This document shows, one piece after another, positions 1 to 7,747 of a stretch of 50,786 nt of DNA (position 1 is its first letter; every line of letters begins with the position of its first letter). A program made the position numbers and the translations under genes. The notes under the pieces were generated by a model, which was not told the origin of the DNA, made no database searches, and saw only the letters and a program-made list of their open reading frames with translations. Source of the DNA: Bacillota bacterium (GTDB taxonomy: Bacteria > Bacillota > Clostridia > Christensenellales > SZUA-584); NCBI GenBank assembly GCA_023459495.1, contig JAEWTL010000028.1, positions 1-50,786 of the forward strand, given 5' to 3'.

Positions 1-2
1 AC

Positions 3-116
3 TTCAAGCAGCAGCTTGAAGTCTATCGATACCGCTCAAATAAGATACCCATGCGTCCGCTCGGTTGGCTATCGCCTAATGAATATCTTGCATCATACAC
101 TGTCCAATATGTTTGA
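3..116 (+). mobile_element. C-terminal end of a DDE transposase (IS3-type integrase core), cut by window edge
   Basis: An open frame runs in from the window edge and stops at TGA 114-116, giving 37 residues. It ends with the pattern SNKIPMRPLGWLSPNEYL, which resembles the end of the integrase core of IS3-like transposases (tyrosine/asparagine/arginine-rich stretch, then Pro-Leu-Gly, then Ser-Pro-x-Glu-Tyr). The DDE catalytic residues lie outside the window, so activity cannot be judged. No terminal inverted repeat was recognised in the 110 bases that follow. Family assignment rests on a short motif only. Confidence 0.6.
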
Positions 117-229
117 CAAACCTACAACTGAGGATATGAAAGCAAAAAAGACAAAAGGGGTTGCCGCTTGATCAAATATAACTTATGATACCCAGAGAGA
201 TCAATATGGCGGGAAACGGGGAAATTTGA

Positions 230-691
230 ATGGCATTAAAAGAGATACGCGAGGAAGGCGACGAAGCGCTGCGCGCCAAATGCAAGCCGGTGGCAGAAAT
301 CACTCCAAGGATAAAGCGGCATCTTGACGACATTGAGGATACGCTTAAAAACAACGGAAATGGTGCGGGACTCGCTGCGCCCCAGATCGGTATCCTGCAT
401 CGGCTGATTGTGGTGGATACACCGGATGGACTGCTGCGCCTCATCAACCCGGAGATAGTTGAGGCTGAAGGAGAGCATGAGGTGGAAGAAGGCTGCCTCA
501 GCGTGCCGGGGGTATGGGGGAAGCTGATGCGCCCCGAGCGCGTAACGGTGTGCGCATTGAAGGAGACCGGCGAAGAGGTGCGCATCGAAGCGCAGGATGA
601 CATGGCCAAGTGCTTCTGCCACGAGATCGACCACCTGGACGGGATACTATTCATCGACAAGGTAACCGAATTTTCGGGCGACGAAGAATAA
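230..691 (+). CDS. def: Peptide deformylase
   Basis: Removes the N-formyl group from nascent polypeptides in the cytosol, using a catalytic metal ion. All three family motifs are visible in the 153 residues: GAGLAAPQIG at 45-54, EGCLSVPG at 87-94 with metal ligand Cys89, and HEIDHLDG at 131-138 with ligands His131 and His135 and catalytic Glu132. The length is that of a compact bacterial enzyme. The ATG follows a purine-rich GGGGAA stretch. It stands alone, without fmt or priA next to it, and is followed by a strong terminator. No odd substitutions were seen in the active-site motifs. Confidence 0.95.
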   Translation: MALKEIREEGDEALRAKCKPVAEITPRIKRHLDDIEDTLKNNGNGAGLAAPQIGILHRLIVVDTPDGLLRLINPEIVEAEGEHEVEEGCLSVPGVWGKLMRPERVTVCALKETGEEVRIEAQDDMAKCFCHEIDHLDGILFIDKVTEFSGDEE

Positions 692-746
692 CCGAATCAT
701 TATTTGGAGAAAACCGATAGAACAATGTGCTTTGTGATATATTAAC

Positions 747-773
747 AAAAAACCGGCAGCTGGCCGGTTTTTT
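747..773 (+). terminator. Rho-independent terminator of def
   Basis: A perfect 11-bp stem (747-757 with 763-773) with a 5-base loop. Its 3' arm ends in six T residues. It lies 55 bases after the def stop codon. Confidence 0.85.
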
Positions 774-865
774 GTGTCATTTTTTGAAGGTTTTTATGTT
801 CTTTTGTTGAATAATATATAGGTACAAATATATCTTCATTTACACCAACATAAGGGGTGATACGA

Positions 866-3800
866 ATGTCCAGCGAGCCCCAGTATTCAATTATTGAAGA
901 CATAGAAATTGAGCCTGTCATTCAGAACAAATGGAAAAATATTCTTAACTTGATCACTGGTATTATCAATATTCCCGTTGCGCTTGTTATGCGCGCTCAT
1001 CGGGAAGAAATCGAAGTTTTCGTAAAAAGCAGCAACGAAGAAAACCTGTACGAGCAGGCCAAACGGGCGCGCCTGAGCACCGGCCTTTATTGTGAGGCGG
1101 TGATGGCGTCCCGACGTATGCTGAACATTCCCAATGCGCTGAAGGATGAAAATTGGCGCAGCAATCCGGATATATCTTTGGGTATGATCGCCTACCTTGG
1201 TTTCCCCATTCTCTGGCCGAACGGAGAGGTGTTTGGCACGATATGTGTGCTTGACAATAAGGAGAAGGAATTCACCGTTCAGGATGAGCGGATTATGAGC
1301 CGGTTTGCGGAGATTCTCAGCGACGATTTGTCCGCGTTGATTGACCGGATAAGGCTCCGTGAGGAAAGCGAAGAGCACGAGAGATATGAAGCTGAGCTCC
1401 GCCTTTCGGAGGAACGGTTCAGAAAGATATTTCATTCTTCATCGTCGGCAATTATCATCTTTACCCATGACGGGAAAATCATTGACGTCAATGAGAGCTT
1501 CAAAGTGTTGTTTGGCATGGCGACGGAGTCAATTGCCGGGAAAAGCTACGCTTCGCTGGATATGTATCTTTCGGCAGAACAGCAAAGCAGGATGCTTGAT
1601 TTGTTTATGCAGGGATCGCTGACAAATTATTCGCTAAATATCAAAACACCTGCGGGAAAACACAGCCACCTGCTGGTTTCTGCAGACAGAATAACGATCG
1701 CGAATCAAGACTGCATTATTTGCACAATCAACGATATCACGTTTATTACGCAGTTGGAACAAAGCCTGCAGACTGCCAACGAGCGGTTTGAACTGGCGGC
1801 GCACGCAGCGGAGCTGGGCGTTTGGGACTGGGATCTGAAAACCGAAAAGCTTTTATTGGACGCGCAGGCTGCACGCATATATGGGCTTTCGGCGGAGGCG
1901 CTGGTAACAGATTATGAAACTTGGCTGGCTTGCCTGTATTCGGAGGATACCGCCCGGTGCGAAGCGGTAATCTCCGGTGCGATAGAAACGTGTCAGCCAC
2001 TTGATATAGAATATCGCGTCAATCGGCCTGATGGCACCGTGCGCTTTATCAGAAGCTTTGGCAGTGTGATCTGCGGCATGGACGGGCTGCCTGTTCGAAT
2101 GGTCGGTGTCAACCTGGACATTACTGAAAAAAAGTTGGCGGATATTGCGCTGCAGCAAAGCGAAGCACGGTTGAGGCATGCGCAGGCGCTTGCGCACGTG
2201 GGAAACTGGGAGATCGATTTAAACACCCGGCAAATGTGGGCATCCATGGAGGCCTACCGTATTTATGGAATACCGTACGGAAATGGCTATATTCCGCTGG
2301 AAACCGCGAAGGGAGTAGTGACGGATCAGGATCGTCCGATGATGGATTTGGCGCTTGCCCGGCTGATTCAGAAAAAAGCGGAGTACGATGTGGTGTTTCA
2401 TATTCATCGGCAGGAGGATGGCGAAGTGCGCATACTCCATTCCATCGCAGACTGCCAATTTGGTACCGAGGGAGAGGCGCTGCGCGTAACGGGAGTGGTA
2501 CAGGATATTACCGATATCGTCAGGGCGCAGGAAAGAATTGTGGAGAGCGAGGCCAAGTATAAGGCGCTTTTCAACGAGACGTCCGCAGCCCATATGATCA
2601 TGGATGTGGAAACTGGCCAAGTCGTAGACGCCAACATTGCCGCCAAAAAATTCTACGGTTATCCGGGAGACCGGCTGATCGGCATGTATCTTACCGACCT
2701 CAGCATTCTGCCGCCGGAAGAGCTGCATAACAGACTGAATATCTCCTATGCGCGTCAGCACAACCACTTTTTCGGCAGCCACAGACTGGCTAATGGCGAT
2801 ATACGCGAGGTGGAGGTATTCAACGGGCCGACCATTATCGGGGGTCGTCGATGCATCACAAGCATCGTCCACGATATTACGGACCGTAAGCGTGCCGAAT
2901 GCGAACTGGTTGAAAGTGAAGCGCGTTTCCGGATGTTCGTCGAAAACGCTCCGGATAGCGTATTCGTTCAGACAAACAGCTGCTTCGCATATGTCAACCA
3001 CAAAACAATAGAGCTCTATGGCGCAAAATCGGAACACGAGCTGATTGGACGAAATGTTCCGGAAACTTTTGCGGAAGATTGCCGCGCCAAGGTGATCGAT
3101 CGCATCAAAACGCTGAATGAAGTTGGTAAAGCGGTGCCGCTGAGGGAGGAAGTCATACTGAGGATGGACGGAAGTCACCTTGAGGTAGAGGCTTCCGCAG
3201 TACCCATTCGATACAATGGACAGGATGGCGCGCTGGTGTTCATGCGGGATATCACCGAGCGCCGCAGGATGGAAAGCGAAAGAATGGAGATGGAGATGCA
3301 GCTGCAGCAGAAGCAACGGCTGGAATCCATCGGCTTGCTGGCCGGGGGTGTGGCACATGAGATCAACAATCCCTTAAGCGGCATCATCAATTACGCCCAG
3401 CTTATATCCGAGAGCCCACCAGAAGCAGCGGGAGAGTACAGCAGGGAGATCGTTCACGAAGGACAACGGATTGCAGAAATCATCAGAAACCTGCTGAAGT
3501 TCTCTCGGCATGAGAAACAGAGCCATAGTCCGGCACAGATTGAAGATATCATCGGCGAAACGCTTTCGCTGATTCGTACCATTATGCGGCACGACCAGAT
3601 TGCGCTGGAGATCAATGTTCCGCCCGGTCTGCCCAGCCTCAAATGCCGCAGCCAGCAGATCCAGCAGGTGCTGATGAACCTCTTCACCAACGCTCGTGAC
3701 GCGCTCAATGCACGCTATCCAGGCTTTGACGAGGATAAGGTCATCCGACTGGACTGCGAAATGTTCAACCGAGAAGGACGCAGATGGATACGTATTACCG

Positions 3801-4039
3801 TGGAGGACCACGGCATGGGCATATCCCGCGAGATACGGGACAGAATATTTGATCCGTTTTTTACGACCAAGCGGCGTGGGGAGGGTACGGGCCTCGGGCT
3901 CTCCATCAGCCATGGAATCGTCAAGGATCATCACGGTGAACTTTATTTTGAATCTGAACCCGACCGGTTTACCCGCGCAATACTCGAGCTGCCGGTGGAC
4001 AACGGATGGAACATAAACGGAGGGACGAGCCATGCCTAG
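866..4039 (+). CDS. Soluble GAF/multi-PAS sensor histidine kinase
   Basis: Probably a cytosolic sensor kinase that phosphorylates the response regulator encoded directly downstream. From the N-terminus there is a GAF-like domain (about 25-165) and five PAS domains starting near 180, 305, 432, 560 and 685, several ending in the PAC-like D-I-T motif. These are followed by a HisKA domain with the H-box VAHEINNP (phospho-His about 831) and a HATPase domain with N-box NLFTNARDAL, G1 DHGMGI and G2 GEGTGLGLSI. No transmembrane segment is visible, so it should sense an intracellular signal. I chose ATG 866 because AAGGGGTG at 852-859 sits 6 bases upstream; a GTG at 857 in the same frame lies inside that site. 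The stop overlaps the next gene by 8 bases. The ligand is unknown. Confidence 0.9.
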   Translation: MSSEPQYSIIEDIEIEPVIQNKWKNILNLITGIINIPVALVMRAHREEIEVFVKSSNEENLYEQAKRARLSTGLYCEAVMASRRMLNIPNALKDENWRSNPDISLGMIAYLGFPILWPNGEVFGTICVLDNKEKEFTVQDERIMSRFAEILSDDLSALIDRIRLREESEEHERYEAELRLSEERFRKIFHSSSSAIIIFTHDGKIIDVNESFKVLFGMATESIAGKSYASLDMYLSAEQQSRMLDLFMQGSLTNYSLNIKTPAGKHSHLLVSADRITIANQDCIICTINDITFITQLEQSLQTANERFELAAHAAELGVWDWDLKTEKLLLDAQAARIYGLSAEALVTDYETWLACLYSEDTARCEAVISGAIETCQPLDIEYRVNRPDGTVRFIRSFGSVICGMDGLPVRMVGVNLDITEKKLADIALQQSEARLRHAQALAHVGNWEIDLNTRQMWASMEAYRIYGIPYGNGYIPLETAKGVVTDQDRPMMDLALARLIQKKAEYDVVFHIHRQEDGEVRILHSIADCQFGTEGEALRVTGVVQDITDIVRAQERIVESEAKYKALFNETSAAHMIMDVETGQVVDANIAAKKFYGYPGDRLIGMYLTDLSILPPEELHNRLNISYARQHNHFFGSHRLANGDIREVEVFNGPTIIGGRRCITSIVHDITDRKRAECELVESEARFRMFVENAPDSVFVQTNSCFAYVNHKTIELYGAKSEHELIGRNVPETFAEDCRAKVIDRIKTLNEVGKAVPLREEVILRMDGSHLEVEASAVPIRYNGQDGALVFMRDITERRRMESERMEMEMQLQQKQRLESIGLLAGGVAHEINNPLSGIINYAQLISESPPEAAGEYSREIVHEGQRIAEIIRNLLKFSRHEKQSHSPAQIEDIIGETLSLIRTIMRHDQIALEINVPPGLPSLKCRSQQIQQVLMNLFTNARDALNARYPGFDEDKVIRLDCEMFNREGRRWIRITVEDHGMGISREIRDRIFDPFFTTKRRGEGTGLGLSISHGIVKDHHGELYFESEPDRFTRAILELPVDNGWNINGGTSHA

Positions 4040-5060
4040 AGTACTGATTGTAGATGACGAAAAGAGCATACGCATTACGCTGGGAGAATTTCTGAAGCGT
4101 GAAGGGTATGAGGTATGCACCGCGGAGAATGCCGAATGCGCGGTAGAGCAGCTAAAAGGGGACCCGGTGGATGTTATCCTTTCGGATATCGTGATGCCGC
4201 GTCAGCCGGGTACTTCACTTTTGAAGTTGATCCGCAGCGTATACCCCGATACGCAGGTCATTCTTATTACCGGCGAGCCGACGGTGGAGACTGCGGTGGA
4301 GGCGGTGCGGTACGATGCGCGGGATTACCTCGCCAAGCCGATCAGCCGCGACGAACTGATCAAGGCGGTGCGCCATGCGGTCAACTACAAAATGCTGCTC
4401 GATGAGAAGAGAAAGCTGGAGCGGGACATCCGGGAGCAAAACGAGAATCTGGAGCGCATCGTAGAGGAGAGGACGAAAAAGCTGCGGCAGGCCATGGTCA
4501 ATACCGTATATGCCACGGCGGCCATGATCGAGCTGCGCGACCCCTATACGGCAGGTCATCAGCGCCGCGTCGGGGATCTGGCGCGGGCTATCGGGCGGGA
4601 GATCGGCTTGCCGGAAGATACCCTGGAAGGCCTGTATATTATCGGCTGTATACATGACGTGGGTAAGATCATCGTGCCTACGGATATACTCAATAAACCC
4701 GGGAAGCTTTCAGCTCCGGAGTATGAGATCATCAAGGAGCATTCGCAAAAAGGGTATGAACTGCTGAAGGATTATGAAATGCCCTGGCCGGTCGCACAGA
4801 TTGTCCATCAGCACCACGAGCGGCTGGACGGCAGCGGGTATCCGCACGGGCTGAAAGCCAATGAGATTCGGTTTGAAACGTGCATCATATCCGTTGCGGA
4901 CGTGGTGGAGGCCATGAGCTCTCACCGGCCATACCGTCCGAGTCTGGGGCAGCAAGCTGCGCTCGAAGAAATCGTGAAGGGTCGCGGGGTGCAGTACGAT
5001 CCCAACGTTGTGGACATGTGCGTAAAGCTGTTCAACAAGGGGTATCAGCTCGTCGATTAG
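4032..5060 (+). CDS. Response regulator with HD-GYP output domain
   Basis: Likely a phosphorylation-controlled cyclic di-GMP phosphodiesterase. The receiver domain (1-120) has the acidic pocket DDE at 8-10, phospho-acceptor Asp52 and Lys102. A linker of about 35 residues with coiled-coil character (125-155) leads to an HD-GYP domain (about 155-342). That domain has the catalytic HD pair at 208-209 in CIHDVGKI and the signature HHERLDGSGYP at 261-271. The start codon overlaps the end of the multi-PAS kinase gene, so the two are translationally coupled and form a cognate pair. The HD-GYP activity follows from the family; no GGDEF cyclase is present in the window. A terminator follows at once. 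Confidence 0.93.
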   Translation: MPRVLIVDDEKSIRITLGEFLKREGYEVCTAENAECAVEQLKGDPVDVILSDIVMPRQPGTSLLKLIRSVYPDTQVILITGEPTVETAVEAVRYDARDYLAKPISRDELIKAVRHAVNYKMLLDEKRKLERDIREQNENLERIVEERTKKLRQAMVNTVYATAAMIELRDPYTAGHQRRVGDLARAIGREIGLPEDTLEGLYIIGCIHDVGKIIVPTDILNKPGKLSAPEYEIIKEHSQKGYELLKDYEMPWPVAQIVHQHHERLDGSGYPHGLKANEIRFETCIISVADVVEAMSSHRPYRPSLGQQAALEEIVKGRGVQYDPNVVDMCVKLFNKGYQLVD

Positions 5061-5072
5061 TGCATTCGCAGT

Positions 5073-5097
5073 AAAGCCCGCTTTGGCGGGCTTTTTT
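5073..5097 (+). terminator. Rho-independent terminator of the kinase/HD-GYP operon
   Basis: A perfect 9-bp stem (5073-5081 with 5086-5094), tetraloop TTTG, and a T run. It begins 12 bases after the HD-GYP stop codon. Confidence 0.88.
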
Positions 5098-5183
5098 CGT
5101 CCTACAAGTCGGTTTGAACGCCGCACACGGGCCTTGGGTGCGCAATATAATGTAGCATCAATATGCACGCAGGAGGCATCGTA

Positions 5184-5528
5184 ATGATACCGAACAAGGA
5201 ACTGTCGGAACTCGTACGTGCGATGACGCAATCGGCCGAGTATACCGAGATGATGCGGGTACGCAAAAAAGTGATGGAGAACATGCAGATTGCGCGTCAG
5301 ATGAACGCATTTGAGCGCGAGCACACACGGCTGCATGCGATGAATATGCCTGACGCAGAGCGTTCTGAACGCCTGAAAAAGCTGTATGCGGATTACGCGC
5401 CGCTGCTGGAACGTGAAGAGATCAAGGGATTCACAAATGCGGTGCGCCAGTATCAGAAGATGGTATCGGAATGTATAACATATTTAAACCGCAACCTCGA
5501 AATGGGCAGCCAGCCGCGCACGTACTGA
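5184..5528 (+). CDS. YlbF/YmcA family protein
   Basis: Small, almost entirely helical protein of 114 residues, rich in charged heptads, matching the YlbF/YmcA (Com_YlbF) family in length and pattern. In Bacillus the family members YlbF, YmcA and YaaT form a complex that affects RNase Y-dependent RNA maturation, competence and sporulation. Whether this single paralog does the same is inference. The start at 5184 is set by a perfect AGGAGG at 5171-5176 with 7-base spacing; an upstream in-frame ATG at 5163 lacks such a site. A TATAAT at 5146-5151 may be its -10 element. It stands alone between two terminators. Confidence 0.75.
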   Translation: MIPNKELSELVRAMTQSAEYTEMMRVRKKVMENMQIARQMNAFEREHTRLHAMNMPDAERSERLKKLYADYAPLLEREEIKGFTNAVRQYQKMVSECITYLNRNLEMGSQPRTY

Positions 5529-5544
5529 CCCTGTAGTTTTATGA

Positions 5545-5577
5545 GACCGGCCGACGATCAGTCAGGCCGGCTTTTTT
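5545..5577 (+). terminator. Terminator after the YlbF-family gene
   Basis: Stem CCGGCC (5547-5552) with GGCCGG (5565-5570), 12-base loop, followed by C and six T residues. Confidence 0.7.
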
Positions 5578-5594
5578 ATAAACATCCAAGTTTA

Positions 5595-5632
5595 CAACAA
5601 TTTGTTGCAAAAACGCAGGGATTTGATACGAT
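5595..5632 (+). promoter_or_regulatory. Candidate promoter with overlapping palindrome, chromate transporter operon
   Basis: TTGCAA (5605-5610), 16-base spacer and TACGAT (5627-5632) with an extended TG two bases before the -10. A perfect 13-base palindrome CAACAATTTGTTG (5595-5607) overlaps the -35 element and could be an operator. Both readings are inference from sequence only. Confidence 0.4.
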
Positions 5633-5692
5633 GTATGGAATGGAGAGACCGCAGCCGGAAGCAGGGTGACGGGCGGGACAAGGGGTTAAATT

Positions 5693-6253
5693 TTGAAAGG
5701 TAAGAAGTTACTGAAGCTGTTTACCTCCACGCTGATGATCAGCGCATTCACCTTCGGGGGCGGTTATGTGATCGTACCGCTGATGAAGAAAAAGTTTGTG
5801 GAAGAGTTGAAATGGCTGGAGGAAGAAGAAACGATCGATTTCATCGCAATCGCGCAGACATCACCCGGCGCGATCGCCGTTAACGCCTCCATCCTGTTGG
5901 GATATCGGATCGCAGGGTTGCTGGGGGCGGTCATCACGATCTTCGGTACCATCATTCCTCCCATGGTCAGCATCGCGATCATATCTGTGTTCTATGAGCA
6001 GTTCAAGTCGAGCCCTGGCATCAGCGCCGTGCTGGACATGATGCGTGCAGGTGTATCTGCGCTCATCATCAGCGTGGTGGCGGATATGGGGGTGGCCGTG
6101 GCCAAGACAAAAGACGTACTCTCCATCATTATCATGGTAGCCGTTTTCGTCGCCGTCTACTTCCTGAAGCTGAACATCATCTTTATCATCATCGCCTGCG
6201 GCGTGATCGGCGTCATTAAGACGTTTGTGCTGATCAAAAGGAGCCGTGCATGA
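5693..6253 (+). CDS. Chromate transporter (CHR) half-size subunit 1
   Basis: Membrane protein of 186 residues with one CHR domain. It shows FTFGGGYVIVPLM near the N-terminus and AQTSPGAIAVNAS around residue 60, both typical of the family, and then four to five hydrophobic segments. Half-size CHR proteins act as pairs, here with the gene that overlaps its end by four bases (ATGA). The family exports chromate where tested, but many clostridial members have no known substrate. The start is TTG, chosen because AAGGGG lies just upstream and no ATG precedes the conserved region. Confidence 0.85.
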   Translation: MKGKKLLKLFTSTLMISAFTFGGGYVIVPLMKKKFVEELKWLEEEETIDFIAIAQTSPGAIAVNASILLGYRIAGLLGAVITIFGTIIPPMVSIAIISVFYEQFKSSPGISAVLDMMRAGVSALIISVVADMGVAVAKTKDVLSIIIMVAVFVAVYFLKLNIIFIIIACGVIGVIKTFVLIKRSRA

Positions 6254-6903
6254 TTTACTTACAGCTTTTTTTCAGCTTCGTACAGATTGGGCTGTTCAGC
6301 ATTGGTGGGGGATATGCTGCCCTGCCGCTCATTCAGAATCAGATCGTCGATATCCACGGTTGGCTTTCGATGCAAGAATTCGTCGATATCATCAGCATCG
6401 CGGCGATGACTCCCGGCCCGATTGCGGTCAACTCGGCCACTTTTGTGGGCATGAAAATCGCGGGAGTCGGTGGCTCACTCGTATGTACGTTTGGGTGCAT
6501 CCTGCCTTCATGTATTATCGTGCTGTTGTTCGCGTTTCTGTATCAGAAGTATAAGAAACTGACGGTGATGCAGGGTGTACTCAGTGGGCTGCGACCCGCG
6601 GTCGTCTCGCTTATCGCCTCTGCCGGTATGACCATCACACTGTTGGCGCTTTTTGGATCGTCCGGCGTCTCGCTTGCCAACCTGCAGATCAGGAATCTGG
6701 TGGTTGTCATTCTATGCATCATCATTCTTAGGGTGTATAAACCCAACCCCATCCTGGTCATCGCGGGAGCTGGGGTAGCAGGCCTGTACTTCTATCTGCA
6801 GGATACTTCGCTGCCACCCGTTCAGCAGTTCATCAACATGGTGCTGCTTGCGCTGATTTACGGCGTCATTCTATTGTCCCGCCGCAGAAAGACCAGCGGG
6901 TAA
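6250..6903 (+). CDS. Chromate transporter (CHR) half-size subunit 2
   Basis: Second half-size CHR protein, 217 residues, with FSIGGGYAALPLIQ near residue 20 and AAMTPGPIAVNSATFVG near residue 55, followed by hydrophobic helices. It starts inside the stop codon of subunit 1, so the two are cotranslated and presumably form a heterodimeric antiporter in the cytoplasmic membrane. The C-terminus is a short basic tail (SRRRKTSG), expected to face the cytosol. The substrate is not certain: chromate is the family name, not a demonstrated role here. Confidence 0.87.
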   Translation: MIYLQLFFSFVQIGLFSIGGGYAALPLIQNQIVDIHGWLSMQEFVDIISIAAMTPGPIAVNSATFVGMKIAGVGGSLVCTFGCILPSCIIVLLFAFLYQKYKKLTVMQGVLSGLRPAVVSLIASAGMTITLLALFGSSGVSLANLQIRNLVVVILCIIILRVYKPNPILVIAGAGVAGLYFYLQDTSLPPVQQFINMVLLALIYGVILLSRRRKTSG

Positions 6904-6925
6904 ACGCTGGGAGCCAGATGCTAAT

Positions 6926-6957
6926 AAACCCCGCCTCAATGTGAAAGCGGGGTTTTA
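6926..6957 (+). terminator. Terminator of the chromate transporter operon
   Basis: Stem AAACCCCGC (6926-6934) with GCGGGGTTT (6947-6955), 12-base loop, then T-rich sequence. The A-rich left flank could let it serve the facing gene as well. Confidence 0.75.
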
Positions 6958-6990
6958 TTATGGCCAGCCATCCCTAAAAGGTTTTCTGGG

Positions 6991-7557
6991 CTATATGTCT
7001 TCGGTTCCGCCAAAGCCACCCGGCGAGTCCGACATCATATCCCAGACGCCAGGAATGCCAAACTGGCTTGCTGTTGGCTGTGCAGCTGTTTCGCCATAGC
7101 CGAACCCGACTGCTGGGCCGCACCGTCCGAACTGGTCGCAGCACCAACCGTTGCGGTCGCAGCAGCGGCCAAATTGGTCGATCCAGGCGCAGGCGTTGCA
7201 TGGAAAGCCGCCGCAGCTGGGAAAGATCCAGAATGGAGGAAAGCCGGGAGGCCAGAATCCGCCTGGAGGTCTGCCGCCGCCCGGGGGTCTGCCGCCGCCC
7301 GGAGGTCTGCCACCGCCCGGAGGTCTGCCGCCACCCGGAGGCCTGCCGCCACCCGGAGGCCTAAACCCACCGCCCGGAGGTCTGCCACCACCCGGAGGCC
7401 TGAAACCGCCGCCCGGAGGCCTGAAACCGCCGCCTGGAGGCCTGAAACCACCGCCCGGAGGCCTGAAACCACCGCCCGGAGGCCCGCCGCCGCCCGGAGG
7501 CCTGAAACCGCCACCCGGGGATCTGCCGCCGCCCGGAAAATTAAAGCCGTTAGGCAT
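6991..7557 (-). CDS. Pro/Gly-repeat protein with Cys-rich C-terminal tail, unknown function
   Basis: A 188-residue protein of low complexity. Residues 1-100 are almost wholly repeats of PPGGG with F, R or G between them. Then comes a short hydrophobic Pro/Trp/Phe stretch and a Cys-rich segment containing NACAWIDQFGRCC and NGWCCDQFGRCG, where DQFGRC occurs twice. The end is Gly/Ser rich. There is no signal peptide or membrane segment. The start at 7557 is fixed by AAAGGAGA just upstream (plus-strand 7562-7570); the longer frame upstream has no ribosome site. A spore coat or surface protein is plausible in this organism but is inference. The last cysteine block recalls hevein-type chitin-binding motifs (CCSQYGYCG). 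The repeats leave other frames open on both strands, which I regard as artefacts. Confidence 0.7.
   Translation of the reverse strand: MPNGFNFPGGGRSPGGGFRPPGGGGPPGGGFRPPGGGFRPPGGGFRPPGGGFRPPGGGRPPGGGFRPPGGGRPPGGGRPPGGGRPPGGGRPPGGGRPPGGFWPPGFPPFWIFPSCGGFPCNACAWIDQFGRCCDRNGWCCDQFGRCGPAVGFGYGETAAQPTASQFGIPGVWDMMSDSPGGFGGTEDI
7258..7533. repeat. GC-rich minisatellite of 18- and 21-bp units
   Basis: Tandem units on the plus strand of the type CCCGGAGGTCTGCCGCCG (18 bp) and CCCGGAGGCCTGAAACCGCC+G (21 bp), about 14 in all, with third-position differences. They encode the PPGGG repeats of the minus-strand gene. Length change by slippage is expected. Confidence 0.9.
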
Positions 7558-7680
7558 ATCAATCTCCTTTCTCTGCAATGCCGCAAAATCTGATGCTGTA
7601 TTGTATGAGACAATGCCGGTATGTGTTCGGATGTGCAGTGCGTCAGCAGGGAACGGATTGTGAATCTTGGTCGCGTAAAG

Positions 7681-7709
7681 TTTACTTTGCTCCGAAAAAC
7701 AGGTATAAT
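7681..7709 (+). promoter_or_regulatory. Sigma-A type promoter
   Basis: TTTACT (7681-7686), 17-base spacer, perfect TATAAT (7704-7709). Placed 38 bases before the start of the phosphodiester glycosidase-like gene. Confidence 0.65.
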
Positions 7710-7747
7710 GCGAAATATAGCGCAAAATGCAAAGGAAGCCTCACTGT

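Noticed and set aside
2219..3358. Minus-strand frame of 379 codons inside the multi-PAS kinase
   Set aside because: Shadow of a clear coding gene on the plus strand; no recognisable motif.
7258..7533. CRISPR array
   Set aside because: Repeats are contiguous 18/21-bp coding units without unique spacers.
7151..7663. Plus-strand open frame of 170 codons rich in GGLPPP
   Set aside because: It is the complement of the PPGGG repeats; it lacks a ribosome site, whereas the minus-strand gene has AAAGGAGA before its ATG.
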